From assembly GCA_050012375.1 (NCBI GenBank), contig JBEKHH010000020.1, positions 1 through 64,000 on the forward strand: DNA of 64,000 nucleotides, given 5' to 3'. Origin of the DNA: PALSA-1353 sp050012375. GTDB taxonomy: Bacteria > Planctomycetota > Phycisphaerae > Tepidisphaerales > Tepidisphaeraceae. A model generated the notes under the pieces. The model ran no database searches. It was given only the letters and a program-made list of their open reading frames with translations, and was not told the DNA's origin. The stretch's first letter is position 1; every line of letters starts with the position of its first letter. Below are positions 32,523-41,034 of this stretch, one piece after another. Position numbers and translations under genes: made by a program.

Positions 32523-33620
32523 ATGGAGCGACAAGCGAACAGGACCGTCCCGAAGCAGAAAGATCGAATTGCGCGCGGGTTGCTCAGGTGGTATGAGCGG
32601 AATCGGCGTGATTTGCCATGGCGGCCGCCGATCGGAAGCAGGTCAAGCGCCGACCCGTATGCCGTGCTGGTGAGCGAGTTTATGCTTCAGCAGACCCAGG
32701 TGGTGACGGTGACGCCGTATTTCCTGCGGTTCATCAAGGCGTATCCCACCATCGGCCAGCTTGCGGCGGTGCCGGAGCAGGAAGTCCTTCGGCTCTGGCA
32801 GGGGTTAGGGTACTATTCGCGAGCAAGAAACCTTCGGGCGGCGGCGAGAATGATTGCGACCGAATTTGGTGGGCGCATCCCCTGTTCACCACAGGAGTTA
32901 ATGAGTTTGCCTGGTGTTGGAAGGTATACGGCTGGGGCGGTGGCGTCGATCGCGTTTGACCACCGAGCGCCCATTCTGGATGGCAACGTCGCCCGGGTGC
33001 TGTGCCGACTGGGAATGATCCAATCCGATCCGGAAGATCCGAAGACGCGTGAGATGCTTTGGCGGCGGGCGGAAGAGATTCTTCCGCGAACATCGGTCGG
33101 GGATTTCAATTCGGCATTGATGGAATTGGGGGCGACGCTTTGCACGCCGACGGCGCCCCGATGCCCGGTTTGTCCGCTACGACGATTCTGTCGGGCGGCT
33201 GAGGCGGGATTGCAGGAATCGATCCCCCGGCCGCGCAGATCCAGGCCGACCCCTCTTCTCTTGCGGTGGACGTTCTGCCTGTCGAGGGCGAATCGCTGGC
33301 TGATCGAGCGCCGGCCGGACAAAGGCCGGTGGGCGGGCTTGTGGCAGTTTCCGACGATCAAGGCGGCGGATGGCCAGCCCGTTGCCGCAATCATCGGGCG
33401 TCAGATGGGTGTGCGGATTCGGGAACTGCGCGAGGTTGGTCAGTTGCGGCATGCCCTGACGCATCGGAAGTACCTCTTCAAAGCCTTCGCCGCCACGGCT
33501 ATGGGCAACGGAAGAATCACATCGGAGCCGATGCGCCGGTGGGTCAAGCTGAACGAATTGGAGCAATATCCGCTGTCGCGGCCGCAGGCGAAGATTGCGG
33601 AAATGATTTCCAGCCTGTGA
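32523..33620 (+). CDS. mutY: A/G-specific adenine glycosylase
   Basis: 365 residues. DNA repair enzyme that removes adenine mispaired with 8-oxoguanine. Visible: FMLQQTQVVTVTPYFLRFI (catalytic Glu region upstream), helix-hairpin-helix LMSLPGVGRYTAGAVAS with catalytic Asp in IAFDHRAPILDGNV, and an iron-sulfur cluster with C-X6-C-X2-C-X5-C (CTPTAPRCPVCPLRRFC). The C-terminal third is the NUDIX-like 8-oxoG recognition domain (RRPDKGRWAGLWQFPT). Single gene; the next gene converges from the other strand. Confidence 0.96.
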   Translation: MERQANRTVPKQKDRIARGLLRWYERNRRDLPWRPPIGSRSSADPYAVLVSEFMLQQTQVVTVTPYFLRFIKAYPTIGQLAAVPEQEVLRLWQGLGYYSRARNLRAAARMIATEFGGRIPCSPQELMSLPGVGRYTAGAVASIAFDHRAPILDGNVARVLCRLGMIQSDPEDPKTREMLWRRAEEILPRTSVGDFNSALMELGATLCTPTAPRCPVCPLRRFCRAAEAGLQESIPRPRRSRPTPLLLRWTFCLSRANRWLIERRPDKGRWAGLWQFPTIKAADGQPVAAIIGRQMGVRIRELREVGQLRHALTHRKYLFKAFAATAMGNGRITSEPMRRWVKLNELEQYPLSRPQAKIAEMISSL

Positions 33621-33667
33621 CGAGCGGTTCTTGCACTTCTATTGAAATCGTGGTTTGTCCCTGCTGA

Positions 33668-34705
33668 TCATTTCGCCAGAAGATCCTGAACGGCATTGTC
33701 TTGCAGAGCAGCCGCCAGTTGCTCGAGGACGAGGGACACATTGACGTTGGCGGCCAGGTATTTTTCGGCGCGGGCAATCGCTTCGACGGCATCGCAGGCG
33801 TGGTCCAGAAAATTTGCATCGGCATCGGGGCGAAGCCTTTGACGAATACGCCGCGCGGCGATGGAGAGATAGACGCCCAGGCCCGTGCGGACGGCTGAAT
33901 CCTTGCTGGCCAGTTCGTCGCGCTCCAGGGCCTTGGCCGCGTAGGCGTCGGCAGCTTTGCGAAGAAGATCGGCCAGGTCGGAGCCTTCCCCTGCGAGAAT
34001 GGAATCCATGGACTCGGCGACGGCCCGGGCGTGGGCGAGGATGCCGTCTTCGATCCATCGCAGGGCAACGCCGAGCGAGCCATCGGAGAAATCCGCCGCG
34101 GCGGCGACCGTTGCTGCGTCGATGCCCCGGCGCTGGAGATGCGTTGCGACCAGTTGCCTGGGCAGCGATGGGAAGCGGAGGGTTTGGCACCGGCTGCGGA
34201 TCGTGGGCAAAAGATCCCCGGCCTGAATAGTCAGCAGGACGATCAGGCAGCGGCCCGCGGGCTCTTCGAGCGTTTTGAGCAACGCGTTCTGAGCGGCGTC
34301 GGTCATCAGCTCCGCCTGCTCGACGAGAAAAACCTTTCCGCGGCCCAGGACCGTTTTTCGGCCTGCGGGCTCAGCCAAATTGTACCGGATGACGTTGATC
34401 GACAGTTGGGTGGCCTTGCTCGATCCGCTCTTGTCGTGCAGGCGGCCCAGCTCCTTGGTGATGACGTGAAAATCGGGATGAATCCCGCTCGCGATGGCGT
34501 GGCAGCTCCGGCACTTCCCGCAGGCATCATCGGAACCGGGTCGTTCGCAAAGGAAGAACGCGGCCAACGCCGAGGCGGTTGTCGCTTTTCCCACGCCCTC
34601 GGGACCGGCGAAGATCAGGCCGTGCGGCAACCGATCCGCCGCCACCGTCGCGCGGAGCGATGCGATCACGGCATCCTGTCCGAAGATGTCGCTCAATCGA
34701 ACCAT
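33668..34705 (-). CDS. holB: DNA polymerase III delta-prime subunit
   Basis: 345 residues, the clamp-loader subunit that helps load the sliding clamp. N-terminal AAA+ domain with LSDIFGQDAVIASLRATVAA, a P-loop GPEGVGKATTA, the zinc module CERPGSDDACGKCRSC, VFLVEQAELMTDAAQNALLK and SRCQTLRF. C-terminal domain is helical. It begins 6 bases after tmk ends, forming the common tmk-holB pair. Confidence 0.93.
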   Translation of the reverse strand: MVRLSDIFGQDAVIASLRATVAADRLPHGLIFAGPEGVGKATTASALAAFFLCERPGSDDACGKCRSCHAIASGIHPDFHVITKELGRLHDKSGSSKATQLSINVIRYNLAEPAGRKTVLGRGKVFLVEQAELMTDAAQNALLKTLEEPAGRCLIVLLTIQAGDLLPTIRSRCQTLRFPSLPRQLVATHLQRRGIDAATVAAAADFSDGSLGVALRWIEDGILAHARAVAESMDSILAGEGSDLADLLRKAADAYAAKALERDELASKDSAVRTGLGVYLSIAARRIRQRLRPDADANFLDHACDAVEAIARAEKYLAANVNVSLVLEQLAAALQDNAVQDLLAK

Positions 34706-34711
34706 GGATTC

Positions 34712-35371
34712 TCATTGGAGCGAAGCCAGCCGGCGCATGACTTCGGCGTGGACTTGCTCGACCTCCCTCGTTGCATCCACGACGTAATGCTTGCGACGAT
34801 CCTTCTTCGCTTGCCGAAGGTAATTCTGCCTAACCATTTCGTGATACTCCAGCGAGCGCCGTTCGATGCGGTCCTTCTCTGCTCCGGCGACCGGATCATC
34901 TGGAAACAGCGTGAACTTCGGACGCGTGCGGGCGCTGCTCACCGCCACCGGCAGGTCGAAAATGATCGTCAGGTCCGGCCAATGTTCGTGCACCGCGGCC
35001 CGGCCGACGGCCAGAATCTCCGCCTCCGTCAGCCCGTCGCCGCCGAGCTGATACGCCAACGTGCTGGAAACGAAGCGGTCGGAAATCACGCACGAGCCGG
35101 CTTGCAGAGCCGGGAGAATCACCTGGCGCATCATCTGGGCGCGGGCGGCCATGAACAGCAGCATCTCGCAGCGCATGGCCATTTCAGTGTTGCCTGGATC
35201 AAGGAGGATTGCGCGGATCATCTCGCCGATGCCCGTTGTGCCCGGATCGCGCACCAGAAGGGTCTGCACGCCCGCTTTCTCAATCGCCGCCCGCGCCAGT
35301 TGGGCCTGCGTGCTTTTGCCGCAGCCTTCGTTGCCGTCGAAGACGATGAATTTTCCTCGCAGGTGGAGCAT
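34712..35371 (-). CDS. tmk: Thymidylate kinase
   Basis: 219 residues. Phosphorylates dTMP to dTDP. P-loop FDGNEGCGKSTQAQLAR, the DR-containing segment VISDRFVSSTLAYQLGGDG and the lid-region residues (ARTRPKFTLFPDD) are visible; the LID is longer than in E. coli. The start at 35371 gives MLHLRGKFIVF. Upstream of it lies a degenerate family A repeat. Confidence 0.94.
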   Translation of the reverse strand: MLHLRGKFIVFDGNEGCGKSTQAQLARAAIEKAGVQTLLVRDPGTTGIGEMIRAILLDPGNTEMAMRCEMLLFMAARAQMMRQVILPALQAGSCVISDRFVSSTLAYQLGGDGLTEAEILAVGRAAVHEHWPDLTIIFDLPVAVSSARTRPKFTLFPDDPVAGAEKDRIERRSLEYHEMVRQNYLRQAKKDRRKHYVVDATREVEQVHAEVMRRLASLQ

Positions 35372-35379
35372 GGAGATTG

Positions 35380-35440
35380 GAAAGTCAGAAATCAGAAACC
35401 AGGTCCCTTGATCATGGCGCTGTTCTGGTTTCGAGTCTAC
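35380..35440. repeat. Degenerate fold-back repeat, family A copy 4
   Basis: GGAAAGTCAGAAATCAGAAA plus CCAGG on one side and CTGTTCTGGTTTCGAGTC on the other, a weak inverted repeat with the AGAAACCAG/CTGGTTTC core of family A. It lies between the convergent-to-tandem genes tmk and the TraB-like gene. Confidence 0.5.
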
Positions 35441-35441
35441 T

Positions 35442-36389
35442 TTAGTTCTGATCTTTTATCGAATTGACCAGGTTGCGCATCAGTTTTTCCATGGCTGAGG
35501 GCTGGTCGGGGCGTATGGTCAAGTCCCATGCGACGTTCCAGTCGGTGGAGACGGGCGAAAAACCCATGGCCTCCAGGCGCTTGGTCATGTCCGGCATGTG
35601 AGCGGCGCCGTAGAAAATGGCCATGTTCTTTTTTCCGGCGGCCATCGAGTCGGAAAGGACCTTCAGGGCGGCCTTGTTGCGTTCGGTGACCAGGACGCTG
35701 CCGCCGGGGCCGTCAAGACCCATCGCGGAAAGATCCATCTGCCCGAGTTGGCGGGCGATCACGACCTTGAGTTGCCGCTCGGCGTCCGGACGGGTCAGCA
35801 TCGTGATCAGATCGACGTCGGAATCATCGTCCGCGGCGGGCTGCGTGGCCGGAGGATCGGTAAAGGCTTTTATGAGCTGCCGGAGCATGATCTGCTCGAA
35901 CGATTCGCCGCGCTGGGCCTGCATTTTCTCAAATGTTTCCCGGTCGAGGTCCGCGTGGACGAAATTGGGGGCGGCGTAATCGATGTCGTCGAGTTGGAAA
36001 TCAAGGTCGAGGAAGTTCTTCAGGAACACCTGGAACTCGCTGATGGGATTGTCGGATTTTTCGGCGTTGCCGGGGGCGGGCGGGGCGGCGTTTTTGGAAT
36101 TCACCAGTTCGTACAGCACGGCGTCGTAACCCTTGAAGTCACGGTTCAGCCCGTCGTAATAGGATTTCTCGCCGATGTGGACGGCCGCGATGAGATGCAC
36201 GACCACGCCGGCGGGATTACGGAAGGCGGTATCTGCCGTTTGCAGCGATCCCCCGCCGTGGCTGTCATCGACGAAACGCATGAATGAATCGGGAACCACG
36301 CTCTGGGTGGTCGGTTCGGCGGCGAGGCAGGGAACGACTGCCAGAAGAGCCATGAGCGGCAGAAATCGCGGATAGCGGCGTGAAAACAT
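35442..36389 (-). CDS. TraB/GumN-like family protein, exported
   Basis: 315 residues from the ATG at 36389 (AGGAG just upstream); a longer frame from 36506 has no comparable signals. Signal peptide MFSRRYPRFLPLMALLAVV ending near CLAAEP. The mature part has the family's hallmark segments: HLIAAVHIGEKSYYDGLNRD with YDAVLYELV, and near the end AIFYGAAHMPDMTKRLEAMG. TraB/PrgY/GumN-like proteins are proposed metal-dependent peptidase-like proteins; here it would act in the periplasm. Exact role unknown. Confidence 0.8.
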   Translation of the reverse strand: MFSRRYPRFLPLMALLAVVPCLAAEPTTQSVVPDSFMRFVDDSHGGGSLQTADTAFRNPAGVVVHLIAAVHIGEKSYYDGLNRDFKGYDAVLYELVNSKNAAPPAPGNAEKSDNPISEFQVFLKNFLDLDFQLDDIDYAAPNFVHADLDRETFEKMQAQRGESFEQIMLRQLIKAFTDPPATQPAADDDSDVDLITMLTRPDAERQLKVVIARQLGQMDLSAMGLDGPGGSVLVTERNKAALKVLSDSMAAGKKNMAIFYGAAHMPDMTKRLEAMGFSPVSTDWNVAWDLTIRPDQPSAMEKLMRNLVNSIKDQN

Positions 36390-36486
36390 GCACGGCTCCT
36401 GTGGTTCGGCGAACAGTAGGAAGTATATCCCACGTGCGTGGCAAAGCCTATTCGGTTTTGGCCTGGATGCAGGGTCTTTCAGTTTT

Positions 36487-36687
36487 CCATGCACCGAGCA
36501 AAGCAAATCACCGCGAAGACGCCGCGGAGGCTTTGCCTACCGCGAAGGTCGCGAAGACAGCCGCGAAGGAATACAAAATCTGCTTTTCTTCGCGTCTGCC
36601 TTCGCGTCTTCGCGGTCGTCTTGGCTTCAGGCGAGTGGCGACGATCCTTGACCACTTTCGGCGATGATCTTAGAGTTCGGTGCATGG
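36487..36687. repeat. Fold-back repeat, family B copy 1, with outer 11-bp inverted repeats
   Basis: Inner units of the form CGCGAAGACGCGAAGG (36508-36620) in both orientations. They are enclosed by CCATGCACCGA (36487-36497) and TCGGTGCATGG (36677-36687). The right outer copy contains the galK start codon. The 200-base block lies in the divergent gap between the TraB-like gene and galK and looks like a complete fold-back unit. Confidence 0.7.
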
Positions 36688-37856
36688 CTGAGGACGCTAT
36701 TTCCGAGAATAGAGAGCGGTTCGCGCAGCTATTCGGGCCGGGGGAGAAGCTGCGGACGGTTCGGGCTCCCGGACGCGTGAATCTGATCGGGGAACATACG
36801 GATTATAACGACGGATTTGTCTTTCCCATGGCCATCGAGCCGCAGGTGATCGTTGTTTGCCGATCCAGGAAGGATGAGATCGTCAAAGTGGCTTCGACGG
36901 TGTTTCCGAACGAGTTTGTGGAGTTTTCGCTTCAGAAGAAGATCGAGCGCGGCAAGCCGAGCTGGGGGAATTATGTGCGCGGGGTTGCCGCGGAGCTGAT
37001 GGCGGCGGGCATCCCGCTGTCGGGAATGGATGCGCTGATCTCCAATTCGCTGCCGGTCGGTGGCGGGCTTTCCAGCAGCGCGGCCATCGAGGTCTCGGTG
37101 GCCAAGGCGCTGCTTCTGCTCGCCGGGCTGACCATCGAGCCGGATCGGCTCGCGCTGATCTGTCAAAAGGCCGAGCACGAGTACGCGCTGGTTCCGTGCG
37201 GGATCATGGATCAGATGATCGTGACGGCGGCAAGGAGCGGGCAGGCGATGCTCCTGGATTGCCGCGATTTTACCAAGCAGTTTGTGCCGCTGGAGCCCAA
37301 GGAATTGCGCGTAGTGATCGTCAACAGTATGGTCAAGCACGATCTGGGGGACAGCGAATATGTGATGCGCCGGCGGCAATGCGAGGAAGGGGTGGAGATT
37401 CTGAAGCACGAGCATCCGACGATCAAGGCGCTGCGGGATGTGACGATGCCGCAGGTGGAGGCGGCCAAGGGGCGGATGAGCGAAGTGGTTTATCGGCGGT
37501 GCCGGCATGTCGTGGGGGAAAACCTGCGGACGATCGAGATGGCCCAAAAGCTGCTGATGCAGCATTACGACGAGGCCGGGGAACTGATGGTCAAGAGCCA
37601 CAATTCGCTGCGGGACGACTACGAAGTGTCCTGTCCCGAGTTGGATTTTCTGGTTGAGCAGGCCGTGAAGGTCAAGGGCGTGTATGGCGCGCGCATGACC
37701 GGAGGGGGGTTTGGCGGGAGCATCGTGGCGTTGGTGCGGCCGCGGTCGGTCGAGGCCCTGAGCGAAGATCTGCACAAGACTTACACGGCCAAATTCGATC
37801 GCCAGCCGAATGTTTTCGTGACGACCGCGACGGCGGGGGCATCGGTGTTGGAATAG
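36684..37856 (+). CDS. galK: Galactokinase
   Basis: 390 residues from the ATG at 36684; the longer frame from 36438 runs through repeat B1. GHMP kinase that phosphorylates galactose: GRVNLIGEHTDYNDGFVFP (galactose-binding signature), LPVGGGLSSSAAIEV (phosphate-binding motif) and MTGGGFGGSIVAL. Catalytic Asp lies in CGIMDQMI. It is followed one base later by trpD, an unusual neighbour, so the two are probably cotranscribed although their pathways are unrelated. Confidence 0.95.
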   Translation: MAEDAISENRERFAQLFGPGEKLRTVRAPGRVNLIGEHTDYNDGFVFPMAIEPQVIVVCRSRKDEIVKVASTVFPNEFVEFSLQKKIERGKPSWGNYVRGVAAELMAAGIPLSGMDALISNSLPVGGGLSSSAAIEVSVAKALLLLAGLTIEPDRLALICQKAEHEYALVPCGIMDQMIVTAARSGQAMLLDCRDFTKQFVPLEPKELRVVIVNSMVKHDLGDSEYVMRRRQCEEGVEILKHEHPTIKALRDVTMPQVEAAKGRMSEVVYRRCRHVVGENLRTIEMAQKLLMQHYDEAGELMVKSHNSLRDDYEVSCPELDFLVEQAVKVKGVYGARMTGGGFGGSIVALVRPRSVEALSEDLHKTYTAKFDRQPNVFVTTATAGASVLE

Positions 37857-37857
37857 C

Positions 37858-38877
37858 ATGCCCGGCGTCCGTGAAACATTTTTGAAGCTCTGCCGGCGCG
37901 AGGACCTGACCCGCGACGAGGCCCGCGAGATATTCCTGCACATCATGTCCGGGCAAGCGCCCGATGCCCAGATCGGGGGGCTGCTGGTGGGACTGGCCGC
38001 CAAGGGAACGACGGTGGAAGAGTTGGTCGGGGCGGCGACGGTGATGCGCGAGAAGATCATTCCCGTGGACTGCGATGCCGCCGAGATCGTGCTCGACACC
38101 TGCGGGACGGGCGGGGATATCCGCCATACGTTCAACATCTCAACGGCGGCGGCGTTGATAGCCGCCGGGGCCGGCGTCAAAGTCGTCAAGCATGGCAACC
38201 GCGCGGCCTCCGGGCGGGCCGGGGCGGCCGATGTGCTGGAAAAGCTCGGGCTGAAACTGGAGACTTCGCCGGAAAATCTGCGGCGATGTCTGGAGCGGGC
38301 CAATATCTGTTTTGCCTTCGCTCGCGCTCATCATCCAGCTATGAAATTCGTGGCCGAGGCGCGCAAAGCGCTGGGGATTCCGACCATCTTCAATTTGCTC
38401 GGCCCCCTGACGAATCCGGGCCGGGCCAGACATCAACTGTTGGGGGTTTTTGCGCCGGAACTGACGGACCGCCTGGCGACGGTGCTTCGGGAATTGGGTA
38501 GTGCCCGGGCCTGGGTCGTGCACGCCGAAGATGGAATGGATGAGATTTCCACCCTGGGGCCGACTCGCATCAGCGAGCTGCGGGAAAAACATATTCGCTC
38601 CTGGACGCTGGACCCGAAGGATGTGGGGATCGAGTATGCCCGGCTGTCGGATTTGCAGGTGGAGAGCATCGACGCGGCGGCCGAGGCGCTGACGGGGGTT
38701 TTGCGGAAGAAGACCGGGCCGATGCGCGATATCGCGCTGCTGAACGGCGCGGGGGCGCTGGTGGTGGCGGAGAAGGCGAAGGATTTGAAGGAGGGATTGG
38801 CATTGGCGCGGGAATCGGTGGATTCGGGCAAAGCGCGGGTTGCGCTGGAGATGTTAATTGAGGCGTCGAAGGCGTGA
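37858..38877 (+). CDS. trpD: Anthranilate phosphoribosyltransferase
   Basis: 339 residues, the standard length. Second step of tryptophan synthesis. LDTCGTGGD (phosphoribosyl diphosphate-binding) and KHGNRAASGRAGAADVLEKL (anthranilate and metal site) are clear, with FNLLGPLTNPGRA later. ATG begins one base after the galK stop. No other trp genes are in the window, so it is a dispersed pathway gene. Confidence 0.95.
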   Translation: MPGVRETFLKLCRREDLTRDEAREIFLHIMSGQAPDAQIGGLLVGLAAKGTTVEELVGAATVMREKIIPVDCDAAEIVLDTCGTGGDIRHTFNISTAAALIAAGAGVKVVKHGNRAASGRAGAADVLEKLGLKLETSPENLRRCLERANICFAFARAHHPAMKFVAEARKALGIPTIFNLLGPLTNPGRARHQLLGVFAPELTDRLATVLRELGSARAWVVHAEDGMDEISTLGPTRISELREKHIRSWTLDPKDVGIEYARLSDLQVESIDAAAEALTGVLRKKTGPMRDIALLNGAGALVVAEKAKDLKEGLALARESVDSGKARVALEMLIEASKA

Positions 38878-38950
38878 TGCGAACCCCGCGACCCGCGGTC
38901 GGATCGCTAACTATGGTGGAGAATGTCGCCCGTGGATATAGAATAGGGGT

Positions 38951-40480
38951 ATGAAGACCGGCGCAACCTTGCTGGCGGTCATTTGCGCCCTTGCTTTGGC
39001 GATGCGGCCGGCTCGCGCGGCCGATGGGCCTGCCGCCAGTGCGCCCGCGGCGGATCGCAAGACCGTGGTTATCACGCTCGCGGGGGAAGTTGACGACTAC
39101 AACCGCGATCAGCTCTTTCGCCGGTTTGATGACGCCAAAAAGCTGGGGGCCAAGGTCGTCATTCTCAACATCGACACCTATGGGGGGCTGCTGACCTCGG
39201 GATTGGAGATTTCGCGCTTCGTCAAGCGGCAGGGAGATCTGCATGTCGTGGCTTATGTGAAGGACAAGGCGATTTCGGCCGGGGCGATGATCGCCATGGC
39301 TTGCGATGAAATCGTCGTGAGCGATTCGGCGACGTTTGGGGATTGCGCGCCGATCGTTTTCGGGCCGGAGGGCGTGGACGCAATGCCCGCCGCGGAACGA
39401 GCCAAGGCCGAAGCGCCGGTGCTGACGGATTTCAACGAGAGCGCGGAAAGAAATCATCGCGATCCGCTGCTGGCGGCGGCGATGGTGGATGTCACGCGCG
39501 TGGTGTATTGGGTGCAGAACGATAAGGGAGAGCGGCGATTTGTGGATCAGAAGGAATACACTGAGTTGACGGCGACGAAGAAATGGATTTCCGTGCCGGG
39601 CGAGCCTTGCCCGATCGTTGGGCCCAGCACGTTGCTGACAGTGGATAGCGATCAGGCCGTGCGCTATGGGCTGGCCGGCGCGAAGTTCTCGACGCTGGAG
39701 GCGATGGGTCAGGCCCGGAACTACGATATCGCCGCGGATTTCACGCCGGGTTGGGGCGAGCAAGCCGTCGAGTTTCTCAGCGGCGCCGTCGTGCGCGGAA
39801 TTCTGATCGTGGTGTTTTTGCAGTGTCTGTACATCGTGCTGCATGCTCCGGGACATGGCGTGGCCGAGGTGTGCGGGCTGATTGCGCTGGTCCTGATGCT
39901 GGGGGTTCCGCTGCTCACCGGCTATGCGCAGTGGTGGGAGATTCTGGTGATTTTCCTGGGGCTGGCGCTGGTGTCGCTGGAGATCGCCCTGCCGGGACAT
40001 TTCTTCCCGGGGATCGCCGGCGGGATTCTCGTGGTCTTTGGATTGGTGATGACGTTCGTGCCCGCGGGTGTGGGCGGCCCGTCGATTCTCCCCAATCAAA
40101 CCAATTGGCCGCTGATGGAGAAGGGGATCATTGTGGTGGCCGCGGCGATGGCGTCGTCGGTGTTCATGTGGTTCTGGCTCAGTCGATTTCTGCCGAAGAT
40201 GCCGCTGCTCGGTCGGCTGATTCTGACGGCGACATCGGGGAACCGGCCGGCGGCAGCGGGAGCAACCACGGCGGTTTCCGAACATTGGCCGCCCCCGGGG
40301 GCCGTCGGAAAGGCGATTTCGGAATTGCGGCCCGGCGGTTCGGCGGAGTTTTTCGATCCTTCAATATCCGACAAGCGAATTGCCTTCGTGGTATGCGAAA
40401 CGGGATATGAGCCGGCCGGTACGGAGATCGTGGTTCGGGAGGTGGATGGCCCGAGCATTGTGGTGAGGAAAAAGGAATAG
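38951..40480 (+). CDS. NfeD-type membrane-bound ClpP-class serine protease
   Basis: 509 residues. Signal peptide (to about residue 23), then a periplasmic ClpP-like protease domain: KVVILNIDTYGGLLTSGLEI and KDKAISAGAMIAMACDEIVV with the nucleophile Ser in SAGA. Four to five membrane helices follow (about 275-420), then a C-terminal OB-like NfeD domain (about 430-509). Family members are often paired with a stomatin/SPFH protein, but none is beside it here. Role in membrane protein quality control is from family knowledge. Confidence 0.9.
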   Translation: MKTGATLLAVICALALAMRPARAADGPAASAPAADRKTVVITLAGEVDDYNRDQLFRRFDDAKKLGAKVVILNIDTYGGLLTSGLEISRFVKRQGDLHVVAYVKDKAISAGAMIAMACDEIVVSDSATFGDCAPIVFGPEGVDAMPAAERAKAEAPVLTDFNESAERNHRDPLLAAAMVDVTRVVYWVQNDKGERRFVDQKEYTELTATKKWISVPGEPCPIVGPSTLLTVDSDQAVRYGLAGAKFSTLEAMGQARNYDIAADFTPGWGEQAVEFLSGAVVRGILIVVFLQCLYIVLHAPGHGVAEVCGLIALVLMLGVPLLTGYAQWWEILVIFLGLALVSLEIALPGHFFPGIAGGILVVFGLVMTFVPAGVGGPSILPNQTNWPLMEKGIIVVAAAMASSVFMWFWLSRFLPKMPLLGRLILTATSGNRPAAAGATTAVSEHWPPPGAVGKAISELRPGGSAEFFDPSISDKRIAFVVCETGYEPAGTEIVVREVDGPSIVVRKKE

Positions 40481-40507
40481 GGGACAGGTCCGGACCGGCT
40501 CCAAATA

Positions 40508-40551
40508 GTTTAGCCGCGACCCGAAGGGGAGCGCGTTTTTTGGATGTTCGA
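40508..40551 (+). terminator. Repeat family E copy 1, terminator-like hairpin
   Basis: GTTTAGCCGCGACCCGAAGG plus GGAGCGCGTTTTTTGGATGTTCGA. The stem CGCGACCC/GGGGAGCGCG followed by six T forms a terminator after the NfeD gene. A nearly identical 45-base copy is at 49272. Confidence 0.7.
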
Positions 40552-40596
40552 CAATCCGCTTGCAATATTTCTTGACGGGCTGGAGAATCCTCGGGC

Positions 40597-40929
40597 TTGA
40601 ACCGTATTGCTTCCATTTTGCTGCTGGTGGGCTTCCTGGCCTTGGGGACCGGAGCCCTGAATTATCTGCACGAGCTGCAACATGCGCGTGAGGATGCGAT
40701 AGCGGATGCCCGGGCCAGGGCCGATGGACGGCCGATCACGCCGCATCATCACGACGAATCGAATTGCGACACCTGCGCGCAACTGCACTTGCAGTTTGTT
40801 TTCATTCGGTGGGTGCCGACGCTGATTTGCCTCGGTCTTTTCGTCGCCTTTCTGACGCAATTGGATACGTCGCTGATCTCCCGGCCCGCGCCGGTGCGGA
40901 TCGATTGCCGCGGCCCGCCTGAACTCTGA
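40597..40929 (+). CDS. Small His/Cys-containing membrane protein
   Basis: 110 residues from a TTG start with GGAGA upstream. Two membrane helices (about 4-22 and 70-88) frame a loop with PHHHDESNCDTC, a cluster of three His and two Cys that could bind a metal ion. It is the first gene before a TonB-dependent receptor operon. A role in metal binding or sensing is inferred from the motif and neighbours. Confidence 0.65.
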   Translation: MNRIASILLLVGFLALGTGALNYLHELQHAREDAIADARARADGRPITPHHHDESNCDTCAQLHLQFVFIRWVPTLICLGLFVAFLTQLDTSLISRPAPVRIDCRGPPEL

Positions 40930-41034
40930 TCCTCTTTTCTGATCGTTACTGACTTCGCATGAAGGCGATGGTGCGCTTGCCGCGCGCGTTGCCTCGTGCG
41001 GTAACAAACTCTCCAGCTCTGAGGGACCAGAATC

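Noticed and set aside
36729..40285. Long minus-strand frames (524 and 571 codons) opposite galK, trpD and the NfeD gene
   Set aside because: His/Arg/Pro-rich antisense shadows; the plus strand carries clear enzyme motifs in each case.
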